NCBI RefSeq assembly: GCF_963678975.1
Contig: NC_089273.1
Coordinates: 10,230,614-10,294,613 of the forward strand
Origin: Dysidea avara
Lineage: Eukaryota; Porifera; Demospongiae; Dictyoceratida; Dysideidae
Direction: 5' to 3'
Length of the DNA stretch: 64,000 bases
A program made the position numbers and the translations under genes. The notes below the pieces were generated by a model that saw only the letters and a list, made by a program, of their open reading frames with translations, ran no database searches and had not been told where the DNA came from. Below, piece by piece: positions 38,701 to 48,789 of the stretch; the stretch's first letter is position 1; every line of letters starts with the position of its first letter.

Positions 38701-41572
38701 ACTGGACATACTTGTGAAACTAACATAGATGATTGTGATCCCAATCCTTGTATGAATGGTGGTAATTGCACTGATGAAGTTGACTCTTTCACATGTAATT
38801 GTTCAAATGGATTTACTGGAGATACTTGTGAAACTAACATAGATGAATGTGATCCTAATCCTTGTTTTAATGGTGGTAATTGCACTAATGAAGTTGACTC
38901 TTTCACATGTAATTGTTCAAATGGATTTACTGGAGATACTTGTGAAACTAACATAGATGATTGTGATCCCAATCGTTGTATGAATGGTGGTAATTGCACT
39001 GATGAAGTTGACTCTTTCACATGTAATTGTTCAAATGGATTTACTGGACATACTTGTGAAACTAACATAGATGAATGTGATCCTAATCCTTGTTTTAATG
39101 GGGGTAATTGTACTGATGGAGTTGACTCTTTCACATGTAATTGTTCGAATGGATTTACTGGAGATACTTGTGAAACTAACATAGATGATTGTGATCCTAA
39201 TCCTTGTATGAATGGTGGTAATTGCACTGATGGAGTTGACTCTTTCACATGTAATTGTTCAAATGAATTTACGGGCAAAAGCTGTGAAATTAACATAGAC
39301 GATTGTGATCCTAATCCTTGTTTTAATAGTGGAAAATGCACTGATGGAGATAACTCTTTCACATGTAATTGTTCAAATGGATTTACTGGCAAAAGCTGTG
39401 AAATTAACATAGACGATTGTGATCATAATCCTTGTTTTAATAGTGGAAAATGCACTGATGGAGTTAACTCTTTCACATGTAATTGTTCAAATGGATTTAC
39501 TGGCAAAAGCTGTGAAATTAACATAGACGATTGTGATCCTAATCCTTGTTTTAATGGTGGTAATTGCACCGATGGAGTTGAGTCTTTCATATGTAATTGT
39601 TCAAATGGATTTACTGGAGATACTTGTGAAACTAACATAGATGATTGTGATCCAAATCCTTGTTTTAATGGTGGTAATTGCACTGATGGAGTTGACTCTT
39701 TCACATGTAATTGTTCAAATGGATTTACTGGAGATACTTGTGAAACTAACATAGATGATTGTGATCCCACTCCTTGTATGAATGGTGATAATTGCACTGA
39801 TGAAGTTGACTCTTTCACATGTAATTGTTCAAATGGATTTACTGGACATACTTGTGAAACTAACATAGATGAATGTGATCCTAATCCTTGTTTTAATGGT
39901 GGTAATTGCACTGATGGAGTTGACTCTTTCACATGTAATTGTTCAAATGGATTTACTGGAGATACTTGTGAAACTAACATAGATGATTGTGATCCTAATC
40001 CTTGTATGAATGGTGGTAATTGCACTGATGAAGTTGACTCTTCCAGATGTAATTGTTCAAATGGATTTACTGGAGATACTTGTGAAACTAACATAGATGA
40101 TTGTGATCCTAATCCTTGTATGAATGGTGGTAATTGCACTGATGGAGTTGACTCTTTCACATGTAATTGTTCAAATGGAATTACTGGCAAAAGCTGTGAA
40201 ATTAACATAGACGATTGTGATCCTAATCCTTGTTTTAATAGTGGAAAATGCACTGATGGAGTTAACTCTTTCACATGTAATTGTTCAAGTGGATTTACTG
40301 GCAAAAGCTGTGAAATTAACATAGACGATTGTGATCCTAATCCTTGTTTTAATAGTGGAAAATGCACTGATGGAGTTAACTCTTTCACATGTAATTGTTC
40401 AAATGGATTTACTGGCAAAAGCTGTGAAATTAACATAGACGATTGTGATCCTAATCCTTGTATGAATGGTGATAATTGTACTGATGGAGTTGACTCTTTC
40501 ACATGTAATTGTTCGAATGGATTTACTGGAGATACTTGTGAAACTAACATAGATGATTGTGATCCTAATCCTTGTATGAATGGTGGTAATTGCACTGATG
40601 AAGTTGACTCTTTCACATGTAATTGTTCAAATGGATTTACTGGAGATACTTGTGAAACTAACATAGATGAATGTGATCCTAATCCTTGTTTTAATGGTGG
40701 TAATTGCACTGATGAAGTTGACTCTTTCACATGTAATTGTTCAAATGGATTTACTGGCAAAAGCTGTGAAATTAACATAGACGATTGTGATCCTAATCCT
40801 TGTTTTAATAGTGGAAAATGCACTGATGGAGTTAACTCTTTCACATGTAATTGTTCAAATGGATTTACTGGCAAAATCTGTGAAATTAACATAGACGATT
40901 GTGATCCTAATCCTTGTATGAATGGTGGTAAATGCACTGATGGAGTTAACTCTTTCACATGTAATTGTTCGAATGGATTTACTGGAGATACTTGTGAAAC
41001 TAACATAGATGATTGTGATCCTAATCCTTGTTTTAATGGTGGTAATTGCACTGATGGAGTTGAGTCTTTCATATGTAATTGTTCAAATGGATTTACTGGA
41101 GATACTTGTGAAACTAACATAGATGATTGTGATCCAAATCCTTGTTATAATGGTGGTAATTGCACTGATGGAGTTGACTCTTTCACATGTAATTGTTCAA
41201 ATGGATTTACTGGAGATACTTGTGAAACTAACATAGATGATTGTGATCCTAATCCTTGTATGAATGGTGGTAATTGCACTGATGGAGTTGACTCTTTCAC
41301 ATGTAATTGTTCAAATGGGTTTACTGGAGATACTTGTAAAACTAACATAGACGATTGTAATTCTAATCCTTGTATAAATGGTGGTAATTGCACAGATGGA
41401 ATTGATTCATTCACATGTAATTGTTCAAATGGATTTACTGGAGATACTTGTGAAACTAACATAGATGATTGTTACCCTAATCCTTGTATGAATGGTGGTA
41501 ACTGCACTGATGGAGTTGATTCTTTTAGTTGCAGTTGCCATGTTCAATTTGGTGGGTCTAAATGTGAAGTGG
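23795..41572 (+). CDS. Exon 7: single 17.8-kb exon encoding 156 tandem calcium-binding EGF repeats
   Basis: The frame is open from 23767 to 41580; exon borders are set by ACAG|AT (23794/23795) and GTGG|GTAAGT (41572/41573), giving a symmetric phase 1-1 exon. From 23794 the protein is 155 repeats of exactly 38 residues plus a last one of 36, with no insertion or deletion. The typical unit is DDCDPNPCMNGGNC, TDGVDSFTCNC, SNGFTGDTCETNI. Each unit has six cysteines, the N-I-D-D/E-C calcium ligands and the C-x-D-x4-F-x-C-x-C signature of Asp/Asn beta-hydroxylation. Recurring variants are DEC for DDC, FN for MN, NSGK for NGGN, DEV or GVN for GVD, and GKSCEI for GDTCET. Most repeats carry two N-glycosylation sequons with Cys in the middle position (NCT, NCS). 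The O-fucose and O-glucose sites of Notch-type repeats are absent. Such arrays form stiff rods when calcium is bound. The last three repeats are the most divergent. Assembly collapse or expansion could alter the true count. Confidence 0.96.
28932..31440 (+). repeat. 1,254-bp (11-repeat) higher-order duplication in the EGF array
   Basis: Units at 28932-30176 recur at 30186-31430. The marker variant GVNCFTC, which has an extra cysteine, lies at 29779 and 31033, exactly 1,254 bp apart. Further order-preserving offsets exist: 1,140 bp (10 repeats; about 27.1 and 28.2 kb), 2,166 bp (19 repeats; about 31.7 and 33.9 kb) and 8,550 bp (75 repeats; 26.65 and 35.2 kb). Confidence 0.75.
36080..40870 (+). 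repeat. 2,394-bp tandem duplication (21 EGF repeats) within the array
   Basis: Rare variants recur exactly 2,394 bp apart: DECNPNPC at 36223 and 38617, then CTNEV, CDPNRC, SNEFTG, GDNSF, CDHNPC, CDPTPC and DSSRC in the same order. The copies part at about 36069/38463 on the left and 38476/40870 on the right. I saw two substitutions between them (Phe to Ile near 40176, Gly to Asp near 40470). 2,394 is 21 x 114. This is very recent unequal exchange, or an assembly duplication. Confidence 0.85.
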
Positions 41573-41585
41573 GTAAGTAATATTT

Positions 41586-42391
41586 GATCAAGACACACGG
41601 TAGTGTGTCGTGCGGCCCAAGAAGCCGGCGCGCTACACCGCGAGGATATTAACAGGAAGTAAGTAAACGTGATTTTCACACCTTTGTATCTCCGTGTTCT
41701 CTTATCCGATTGCAACCACATTTGCTGCAGAAATTCCCGTGCGGTAGGGAAGTCTACATACAAAATTTGAAGAAAAGCACCCAAGTCATTTCCAAGATAC
41801 GAACGACCAAAGTTTCATGGTTTTTTTCTTCTTCTACTTCTTCTTTTCGCACACTTTGCAAAATTCGCCATAAAACACGAATCCGTGCTCCAACTGGGCT
41901 ACAATTTGGCACACTTAAAGGGCTCATTACAGCGGATTTCAGTACCACGTTTTGTAGGAATCCTATGAACAGTCACGGAGTTATGACTGATTATTCGCGT
42001 AAAATAAGGTCGAAAGTCTGTCAAGCCCACAGGGTAAACCCCTAGAAGGAATGAGCTGAAAATTACTATGTAGATGGAGTAACAATCGTAGGAGTGCCTT
42101 TTGTGGTTTGCAAGGAATCCAGAGAAAAGCCATGGAGATATGACACAAAACCCAACCTGTGTCACAATTACGCGATCGATTTTTATGAATAAAAAAACTA
42201 TTAGTTTTCACACCTACCAGGCAAACCGCTTAGAGCAATGAGCTGAAAATCGGTGTGTTGCTGGAATAATCATCATAGAAAGTGCTTGCAGTAGTACAGA
42301 AGAATTGGATTACTAACCACTGGGTTATGATTCGAAAGCCAACTACGTGTAGCATATGCGATATCGTGATACTCTAATAGAACAGTCACCC
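41586..42391 (+). repeat. Dispersed 600-800-bp repeat, copy A
   Basis: Begins GATCAAGACACACGGTAGTG with hairpin GACACAC-GGTA-GTGTGTC, then CGTGCGGCCCAAGAAGC. It ends in GATACTCTAATAGAACAGTC. It starts 13 bp after the giant exon's donor. It is close in sequence to copy B (44309) over its whole length. Confidence 0.8.
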
Positions 42392-42540
42392 TAATAGAGC
42401 ATTCAGCTACGTTTATAACTTACTCCATTATAGAACTATATTACATTGCATATTATTCTGTAGGGAGTTTAGATACATACAGTTGATCTTATAAATAATT
42501 CAGCTACAACAAGTCACCCCGTAGAGAGTTTAGCTACAAA

Positions 42541-42878
42541 TATCTAATCCAAAACAGCCAAGCTGTAAAAAAAGAGTGCGGCCCTCAAAAAGGCCAGGAT
42601 GAAAAAAGATGTGAAATCCAAGGTGGCGGCCAAGAAATGGCTGTGATGGTAGGTTATTGGCAAAAGTTTTAATTACAACAATTCAGGTGAATTTGCGTTG
42701 CTTCCTCCGCTAGGATTCGGCACCAAATTCACCTGAACTGTCGTAATTAAATTTTTTGCCATTAACCTACCATCACAGCCATTTCTTGGTCGCCACCTTG
42801 GATTTCACATCTTTTTTCATCCTGGCCTTTTTTAGGGCCACACTCTTTTTTTACAGCTTGACTGTTTTGGTTTAGATA
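42541..42878. mobile_element. Foldback element, AGCCAAGCTGT family
   Basis: Arms TATCTAATCCAAAACAGCCA (left) and its complement TTTTGGTTTAGATA (right) close a 338-bp hairpin. The stem includes CACCTGAA/TTCAGGTG near the apex. It is about 90 percent alike to 58261-58580 by eye. It lies in intron 7 upstream of the FN3 exon. Confidence 0.8.
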
Positions 42879-43076
42879 CTCTTTACATCTGTCTTTTACT
42901 AAATTTTATTCTTTGTGCTCAGTGCTTAATGCATAAGTATTTTAGATGTGCTTGTTTCTTATCAAGGATATTGTTTACTGTTTATTCATAAAAAAATGTG
43001 TGAAGCTAAATGTTAAGATTATTCTACATTGATATACAGTATGTGTTGATTGCTTTATGTTTTGGTGTATTTTTAG

Positions 43077-43379
43077 AATTTACACCACCAAAACAACCAA
43101 TTTTGAATAAAGTTTTGATATCGCCATACTCAGTAAACATCTCATGGGTAGTTGGCAATGTTTCTCTTCATCATTTCAATTATACAATTCAGTATGGCAC
43201 TGATGCATTGTTGCTCGATTCTAGTGTCATGGTGGAAACAAGTGGTGATATCAACAATGTTTTATCAGTAAACATTTCTGGTCTAACAGCATTTACCAAA
43301 TACTATTTTGTAATAGTGGCCAGTAATTCAATAGGGAGTACTACAACAACAGTGATGACTTTTAGTACAGATGAAACAG
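43077..43379 (+). CDS. Exon 8: fibronectin type III domain
   Basis: This is a 303-bp phase 1-1 exon (acceptor TATTTTTAG, donor CAG|GTATGT). The roughly 100 codons have the FN3 landmarks in order: P-x-x-P near the start (EFTPPKQP), the B-strand Trp in VNISWVVG, the C-strand YTIQYG, the L-x-A-F-T-K-Y-Y-F tyrosine-corner block, and SNSIGSTT before the end. It follows the EGF array after a 1.5-kb intron containing a long repeat and a foldback element. In surface receptors FN3 domains commonly lie next to the membrane, which fits the transmembrane exon proposed downstream. Confidence 0.92.
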
Positions 43380-44054
43380 GTATGTAAGAACACGTTGTGT
43401 CATTATCAATAAGATACGTTTTAGCCAAATTGATTACTCTGTTAGAATATTTGATCTATTACAACATAATAGTAGGAGTTTTGTGACCCGCTAGCAAAAA
43501 TCTGAGTAGATTGCAGAATTTTGAGATTAAATACAGTAAATTGTATTGGGTAAAAATAGCACGCTATAAAAATAAATTCATGTAGTATTTTTAATCGATT
43601 CTGAATCAGTGAGGCCTTTCTGAGGCTGACCCGTGCAGTAAAGTGACTGCCATGGAGAAACGTTACCAGCAGTAGATTTAGGGTGGGACCAGTCCCTCCA
43701 TCCCACCCCCTTCAGATAATTTTCATAGTGTAGCTCACAGCGCATTGCTAAAAATAATTCAAATTTTTGGTGCACTTTCTGTCTGCATATATATAATTAA
43801 TATATCTAAATCTGTCTCCAGCAAATTGGTGCCTTATGTGGCATAGCAGTAGGGGAGCTTGTCTCTCTACTTTATATATAGAGATACTCTAATATTGCAG
43901 TCATGTACTCTAATAAAACAGTTAAATGTAATAAAGAGCCATTTAACTGTATATCAGTTCAAAATACTGAAATATCTGTATTATAATTAATACCAGCAGT
44001 TGACTTTATCCACATGCACTAGATATTTCTTGGAGATGAAAGATCATAATTATA

Positions 44055-44257
44055 CCGTACGCAAGGAAATTTTGACATCAAAAAATTTGACGAATTTGAC
44101 GAATCAGTTTAATTCGTCAAATTTAAATTCGTCAAGCGCCCTTAAAAGTACAGGTTTTGCCTACAATTTCTTGATTTTCGTCAACATTTTATTTGTCAAA
44201 TCTGCTGAAGCCTGAGTTCGTTAAATTTTTCTTACGTCAAAATTTCCTTGCGTACGG
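44055..44257. mobile_element. MITE with perfect 22-bp terminal inverted repeats
   Basis: CCGTACGCAAGGAAATTTTG (44055) is exactly mirrored at 44236-44257 (CAAAATTTCCTTGCGTACGG). The 203-bp interior repeats TTGACGAATT/AATTCGTCAA words. Target duplication is unclear (TA or AA). Confidence 0.8.
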
Positions 44258-44308
44258 AACAGCACTTGCATACCACAAACTGGCAGTGTAAATATTTTTA
44301 TATGCATA

Positions 44309-45953
44309 ATCAAGATACACAATAGTGTGTCATGCGGCAGAGGCGTAGCCAAGGGGGGGCAAGGGAGGCATTTCCCTCCCATCACCATAGGATTTTTTTT
44401 TTAAAAACCTCCGTCACAAGCTTACCAGTATTAAACTGACACGCAAATGACAATAAATTATGTGTGCTACTACGCGGAGGGGTTGCTAGTGAACGCGCAC
44501 ACACAACATTCAACTCGCTCGCGAATCCACCGAACGAAAATATTAGAGACACACTTCTATATTTAACCTAGATTACTCACGTGATAGAGCATTTTCGAAT
44601 CTAAAGAGTGGCCCGCTCTAAGGACCTCGCCGCGGTAGGAGTCGCAACTCACAAGTGACAAAGGAGACCAGATGGCACTACGAACCTACTGCCTACGAGG
44701 TGATAAGGTGTTAAATGTATCAAGTTTATTTTCTCGAGTCGATCACACTAGGTCTTTGTACAGAAGTGCAGTCTATTTTTTTACTTTATCAGTCAGTCAG
44801 TCACAAGCTTACAAGTTCTACCAGCAAGGAAGACAGGTAGGATTTCATGCAATACGTGGCATTTGAATTTCACCAAGTGAAATGAGTGAACATGTCATCC
44901 TGTCAGCAGTGTCCTAGGACTGCAGCACAAGCTGTGGCTAACATAAAGGAACTTCAGTGTATTAGCACTAAAATATTAACTATAGCTCTACCGGACTGTG
45001 GATGAATTTGTTGGAGTACAGTTGTGGCACGTGCGATGATGCTCGACGAATATACCTCCATTGAACTATTGATAAGTGATAAGCAATCAGTACTGAAATA
45101 GTTACGTAGCTAGTTGTGTAAGCTGTAATACAACACCGTATGTTGGCTAGCCCACTATTGGGTCATTAGCCCTTTTTGCAATCGTGAATGATTTTGAGCA
45201 TTTCGTGGGGGTGCTTGCCCCTCCATCACCTTTTGGCTAGCTACGTCGCTGTCGTGCGGCCCAAGAAGCTGGCGCGCCACACCGTGGGTATATTGACAGG
45301 AAGAAAGAAAACGTAATTTTCACACCTTTGTAACTCGGTGATCCCTTATCCGATTGTAACCAATTTTACTGCAGAGTTGCTTCGTTTTTTTTTGTTTTTT
45401 TTTCCTTCGTCTTTTCGCACACTTGCAAAAATTGCTATAAAACGCAAATGCGTACTCTGATCGCCTTGAAATGTGGCTCACAGAAAGGGAGTCCAAAGGT
45501 GAATCCTAGCATCAAGTTTGGTGTACATCCGATGAGCGGTTAAGGATTTATGACCGATTATTCGCGTAAAACAAGATCGATTTGTTGTCACACCTACAGG
45601 GTAAACCGCTTCATGGAATGAGCTGATAATCGGTTTGTGGATAGAACAACTACTGTAGAGTACCTTTTGGTGGTTTGAAAGGAATTGAAATAAAGATCAC
45701 GGAGATATGATACGAAACCGAAGGTGTGTAACACTTTCGCGATCGAGATTCGTGAATAAAAATACCAATAATTTGCACGTCTACCAAGCAAACCGCTTAG
45801 AGCAGTGAGCTGAAAATCAGTCTGTAGCTGAAATACTTATCCTAGACAGTCATTGCAGTAGTACAGAAGAATCGGATTACAAACCACTGAGGTATGATTC
45901 GAAAGCCAACTCCATGTAGCAAATGCGAGATCGAGATACTCTAATAGAACGAT
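44309..45953 (+). repeat. Dispersed 600-800-bp repeat, copy B, split by a hAT-like element
   Basis: Starts with CAAGATACACAATAGTGTGT at 44311, is broken at 44338 and resumes at 45252 with TCGTGCGGCCCAAGAAGC. It ends GATCGAGATACTCTAATAGA at 45931-45950. The resumed part tracks copy A (41600-42390) throughout. Confidence 0.8.
44338..45251. mobile_element. hAT-like non-autonomous element, 914 bp
   Basis: Left end CAGAGGCGTAGCCAAGGGGG and right end complement CAGCGACGTAGCTAGCC are typical hAT termini (CAGNGGCGTAGC). The 8-bp target duplication is TCATGCGG (44330-44337) and TCGTGCGG (45252-45259), one mismatch. The interior has no transposase; the short ORF at 44672 is not recognisable. Confidence 0.8.
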
Positions 45954-45959
45954 TCAGAA

Positions 45960-46792
45960 CATTACAAGTCACACTGAAGAGAGTTCAGCTATAAACAAGT
46001 CATGCACCCTGTAGAGAGTTCAGCTACAAACAAATTACCCTTCCGAGAGATCAGCTGCAAACAAAACACTTTGTAGAGAGTTCAGCTACAAACAAATCAA
46101 CCTGTAGAGCGATCAGCAACAAACAAATCAACATGTAGAGAGATCAAACAAATCCCCCTGTAGAGACATCAGCTAGAAACTAGACACAATGTAAGGAGTT
46201 CAGCTACAAGCAAATCACCCTGTAGAGAGTTCAGCTAAAACAAATCATTGACAACCTGCAGGGAGATCAGCTACACACAAATCACCTTGTAGGGAGTTCA
46301 GCTACAAACAAATTACCCTGTGGAGAGATCAGCTACACACAAATCAACTTGTAGAGAGATCAGTTACAAATCACCCTGTAGAGAGATCAGCTAGAAACTA
46401 AACACAATGTATAAGGAGTTCAGCTACAAGCAAATCACCCTTTAGAGAGTTCAGCTACAAACAAATCAACCTGCAGAGAGATCAACTAGAAGGATCACCT
46501 TGTAGAGAGTTCAGTTACAAATCACCCTGCAGATAGTTCAGCTACAAACAAGTCATCCTGTAGAGAGATCAGCTAGAAGGATCACCTTGTAGAGAGTTCA
46601 GATATGAACAAATCACCTTGCAGATAGTTCAGACAAGTAACCCTGTAGAGAGATCAGATAGAAACAAATCACCCTGTGGAGTGTTCAACTACGAACAGAT
46701 AACCCTGCAAAGAGTTCAGCTAGAAAAAAAGTCACTCTGTAGAGAGAATCCTGTAGAGAGTTCATCTACAAGCAAATCACTCTGTAGAGACC
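45960..46792. repeat. Minisatellite, ~31-bp unit, about 25 copies
   Basis: Degenerate tandem units of the form CACCCTGTAGAGAGTTCAG then CTACAAACAAAT. It starts where dispersed repeat copy B ends. Single units or short runs of the same sequence follow the dispersed repeat at 42460-42540 and lie near 12930-13110, so the minisatellite may have grown from the end of that family. Confidence 0.85.
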
Positions 46793-47485
46793 GGGTTGCT
46801 ACTGCTGACCCGGATAGCAATCCGGGTCAGACCCGGATTAATTAAAGCCGAGGCGTGCGATAAGAAATATGTTTCAGGTAGTCTCGAGCGAGCGAGAATG
46901 TTCGATTCGTGTTGAGTATAAACGAGTAGTTATGTGATAACTAAGCCGGTAAGTTTATGATTTAAAATCAGTCAGTAGGTTTGGTTCCACGTGAGTTTAC
47001 AGACAGCAATTGGGTGTGGCTTCGTGCATATCTAGTATTACAATTTCCCGATATATTAAAGTGGGTGTGGCTCACAAAAGTACTTATCCTGCTGCAATAC
47101 CAGACTATATACGATTAGTGGGCGTGGCTCCACGTAAGTACTTATCCTGCTCCTATACGATTAGTGGGCGTGGCTCCAATAATCGATTAGTGGGCGTGGC
47201 TCCACGTAAGCTTGCAGTCAGCAACGGACACAGTTTCGTGCTACAGACTGCACTTACTAATAAATGGGTGTGGCTGAGCGTGTGTTTGCAACGCGATAAG
47301 TGGGCGTGGTTCACGAAAGAGCTACGCGATTATGGTTTATAAGTTTCCACGACGTCAAACGACCAATTTCGTTTCTCACGTGATCCAATCCCGGCCAGAC
47401 CCGGATAATTTGTAAACCGAGTCGGACCCGAATGACCCGGAGAAAATGTGACCGGGTTGGCCAGACCCGTTTTCAACGCTGACTT
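46793..47485. other. Insertion in the minisatellite with GGGCGTGGC boxes and CCCGGATT words
   Basis: Minisatellite units stop at about 46792 and resume at about 47485 (TTCAGCTAC). The insert begins and ends with clusters of GACCCGG/CCGGGT. At 47010-47320 it has about seven copies of GTGGG(C/T)GTGGCT, several followed by CCACGTAAG. The 110-codon ORF there follows from this repetition and is not a credible gene. Confidence 0.5.
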
Positions 47486-47539
47486 CAGCTACATTTCAAG
47501 TCACCCAGTAGAGAGATCTGCAAACAAGTTATCTGCAGG

Positions 47540-47803
47540 GAATAATTGACATGTAATAATTGTAATTCTAGCACTTATTGTAACTTACCACTTACTGTAA
47601 TTTAGCACTAGTTGTAACCTAGCACCTATTGTAACTTAGCACTTATTGTAACTTAGTACTAATCATTATTGTAACCTAAATTATAGGCACTTATGTTATT
47701 GTAACTTAAACTAGGCACTTATGTGTACGTACCTTGTACATTAGCGTAAAAACCCTGTTGGGTGTTTGCTAATCAATAAATAAATAAATAAATAATAATA
47801 AAT
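47540..47803 (+). mobile_element. Probable non-LTR retrotransposon 3' tail
   Basis: Repeated ATTGTAACTTAGCACTT words, then CCTGTTGGGTGTTTGCTAATC and an (AATA)n tail at 47774-47803. AATA-type simple tails are typical of CR1-like elements. No coding part remains. Confidence 0.45.
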
Positions 47804-47804
47804 A

Positions 47805-48440
47805 CCTGTGCCAAAAACAGCCCAGCTGTAAAAAAAGGCGAGGCCAAGAATGCACAAGTACATGTTCATGGAGTAACTACAGCCAAAAGACATGATATCA
47901 ATATCTGGCCAAGAACTACACTGAAGCATTTACAGTATAGGCATTTTTATGCATTCGTTTTCTATATGCTTCACATTATCACATCCAGCTAGTTGTACAT
48001 GTGTGCTTGCAATATAAACAATACTACTGAGACGATAAAAGATGATTACACTGCATTGTTACCAAAATTAATTTAACTAAAAATTTACAATTGGTTTCTA
48101 CTTGGCCATCTTTTCATTTTAATATACAGTGCAAAAAGATGGCCAAGTAGAAACCAATTGTAAATTTTTAGTTAAATTAATTTTGGTAACAATGCAGTGT
48201 AATCATCTTTTATCATCTCAGTAGTATTGTTTATATTGCAAGCACACATGTACAACTAGCCGGATGTGATAATGTGAAGCATATAGAAAACGAATGCATA
48301 AAAATGACTATACTGTAAATGCTTCAGTGTAGTTCTTGGCCAGATATTGATATCATGTCTTGGCTGTAGTTACTCCATGAACATGTACTTGTGCATTCTT
48401 GGCCTAGCCTTTTTTACAGTTGGGCTGTTTTTGGCACAGG
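47805..48440. mobile_element. 636-bp near-perfect palindromic foldback
   Basis: Left arm 47805-48114 and right arm 48133-48440 are reverse complements with only scattered mismatches, separated by an ~18-nt loop. Termini CCTGTGCCAAAAACAGCCC and AGCTGTAAAAAAAGG relate it to the AGCCAAGCTGT foldbacks, but the interior is different. A transcript would form a stem of about 300 bp. Confidence 0.9.
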
Positions 48441-48789
48441 ATATCACTACTTTTTGTTGAATGGAGAACATACAGTTACTGAAAATTGGCTATTATATTA
48501 CATAGGAGACACTACATGCATTATAACAGCTTCAGTATCAGATTAGCTAGCTAAATCAGTAGCAAAAGCTTCAAGTTCAGTGTTTAGAAGCACTACTAAA
48601 AGTGGCTTGCTAAGAGAAAATTCGTTCAAACCGTTCAAATTTCCCTCAAGGACTCATGTGATATTTTGCGTGATGTTTCACGTGAAAATAAGAACCGGGG
48701 ATAGATCTTAATGGTTCTTCCTGAAGCGGTGGGTTGGTGATATAACTAGTCTCTGTGTGTAACAAGTGGAGGCGAATCGGCTGAGAGTT

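Noticed and set aside
23778..41462. Long minus-strand ORFs (up to 793 codons) with repeated PSVQLPPFIQGLGSQSS units
   Set aside because: They are the antisense of the EGF repeats. A 114-bp period is a multiple of three, so one antisense frame without a stop in the unit stays open across the array. There is no start context, splice logic or domain.
23795..41572. CRISPR-like or satellite array
   Set aside because: The regular 114-bp units are coding, with preserved cysteines and frame; there are no spacers and the context is an animal gene.
41425..42211. ORFs just after the giant exon on both strands
   Set aside because: They fall in dispersed repeat copy A; the equivalent frames are not kept in copies B and C.
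47010..47342. 110-codon ORF with GVAPRK repeats
   Set aside because: It follows from the repeated GGGCGTGGCT box; no independent sign of coding.
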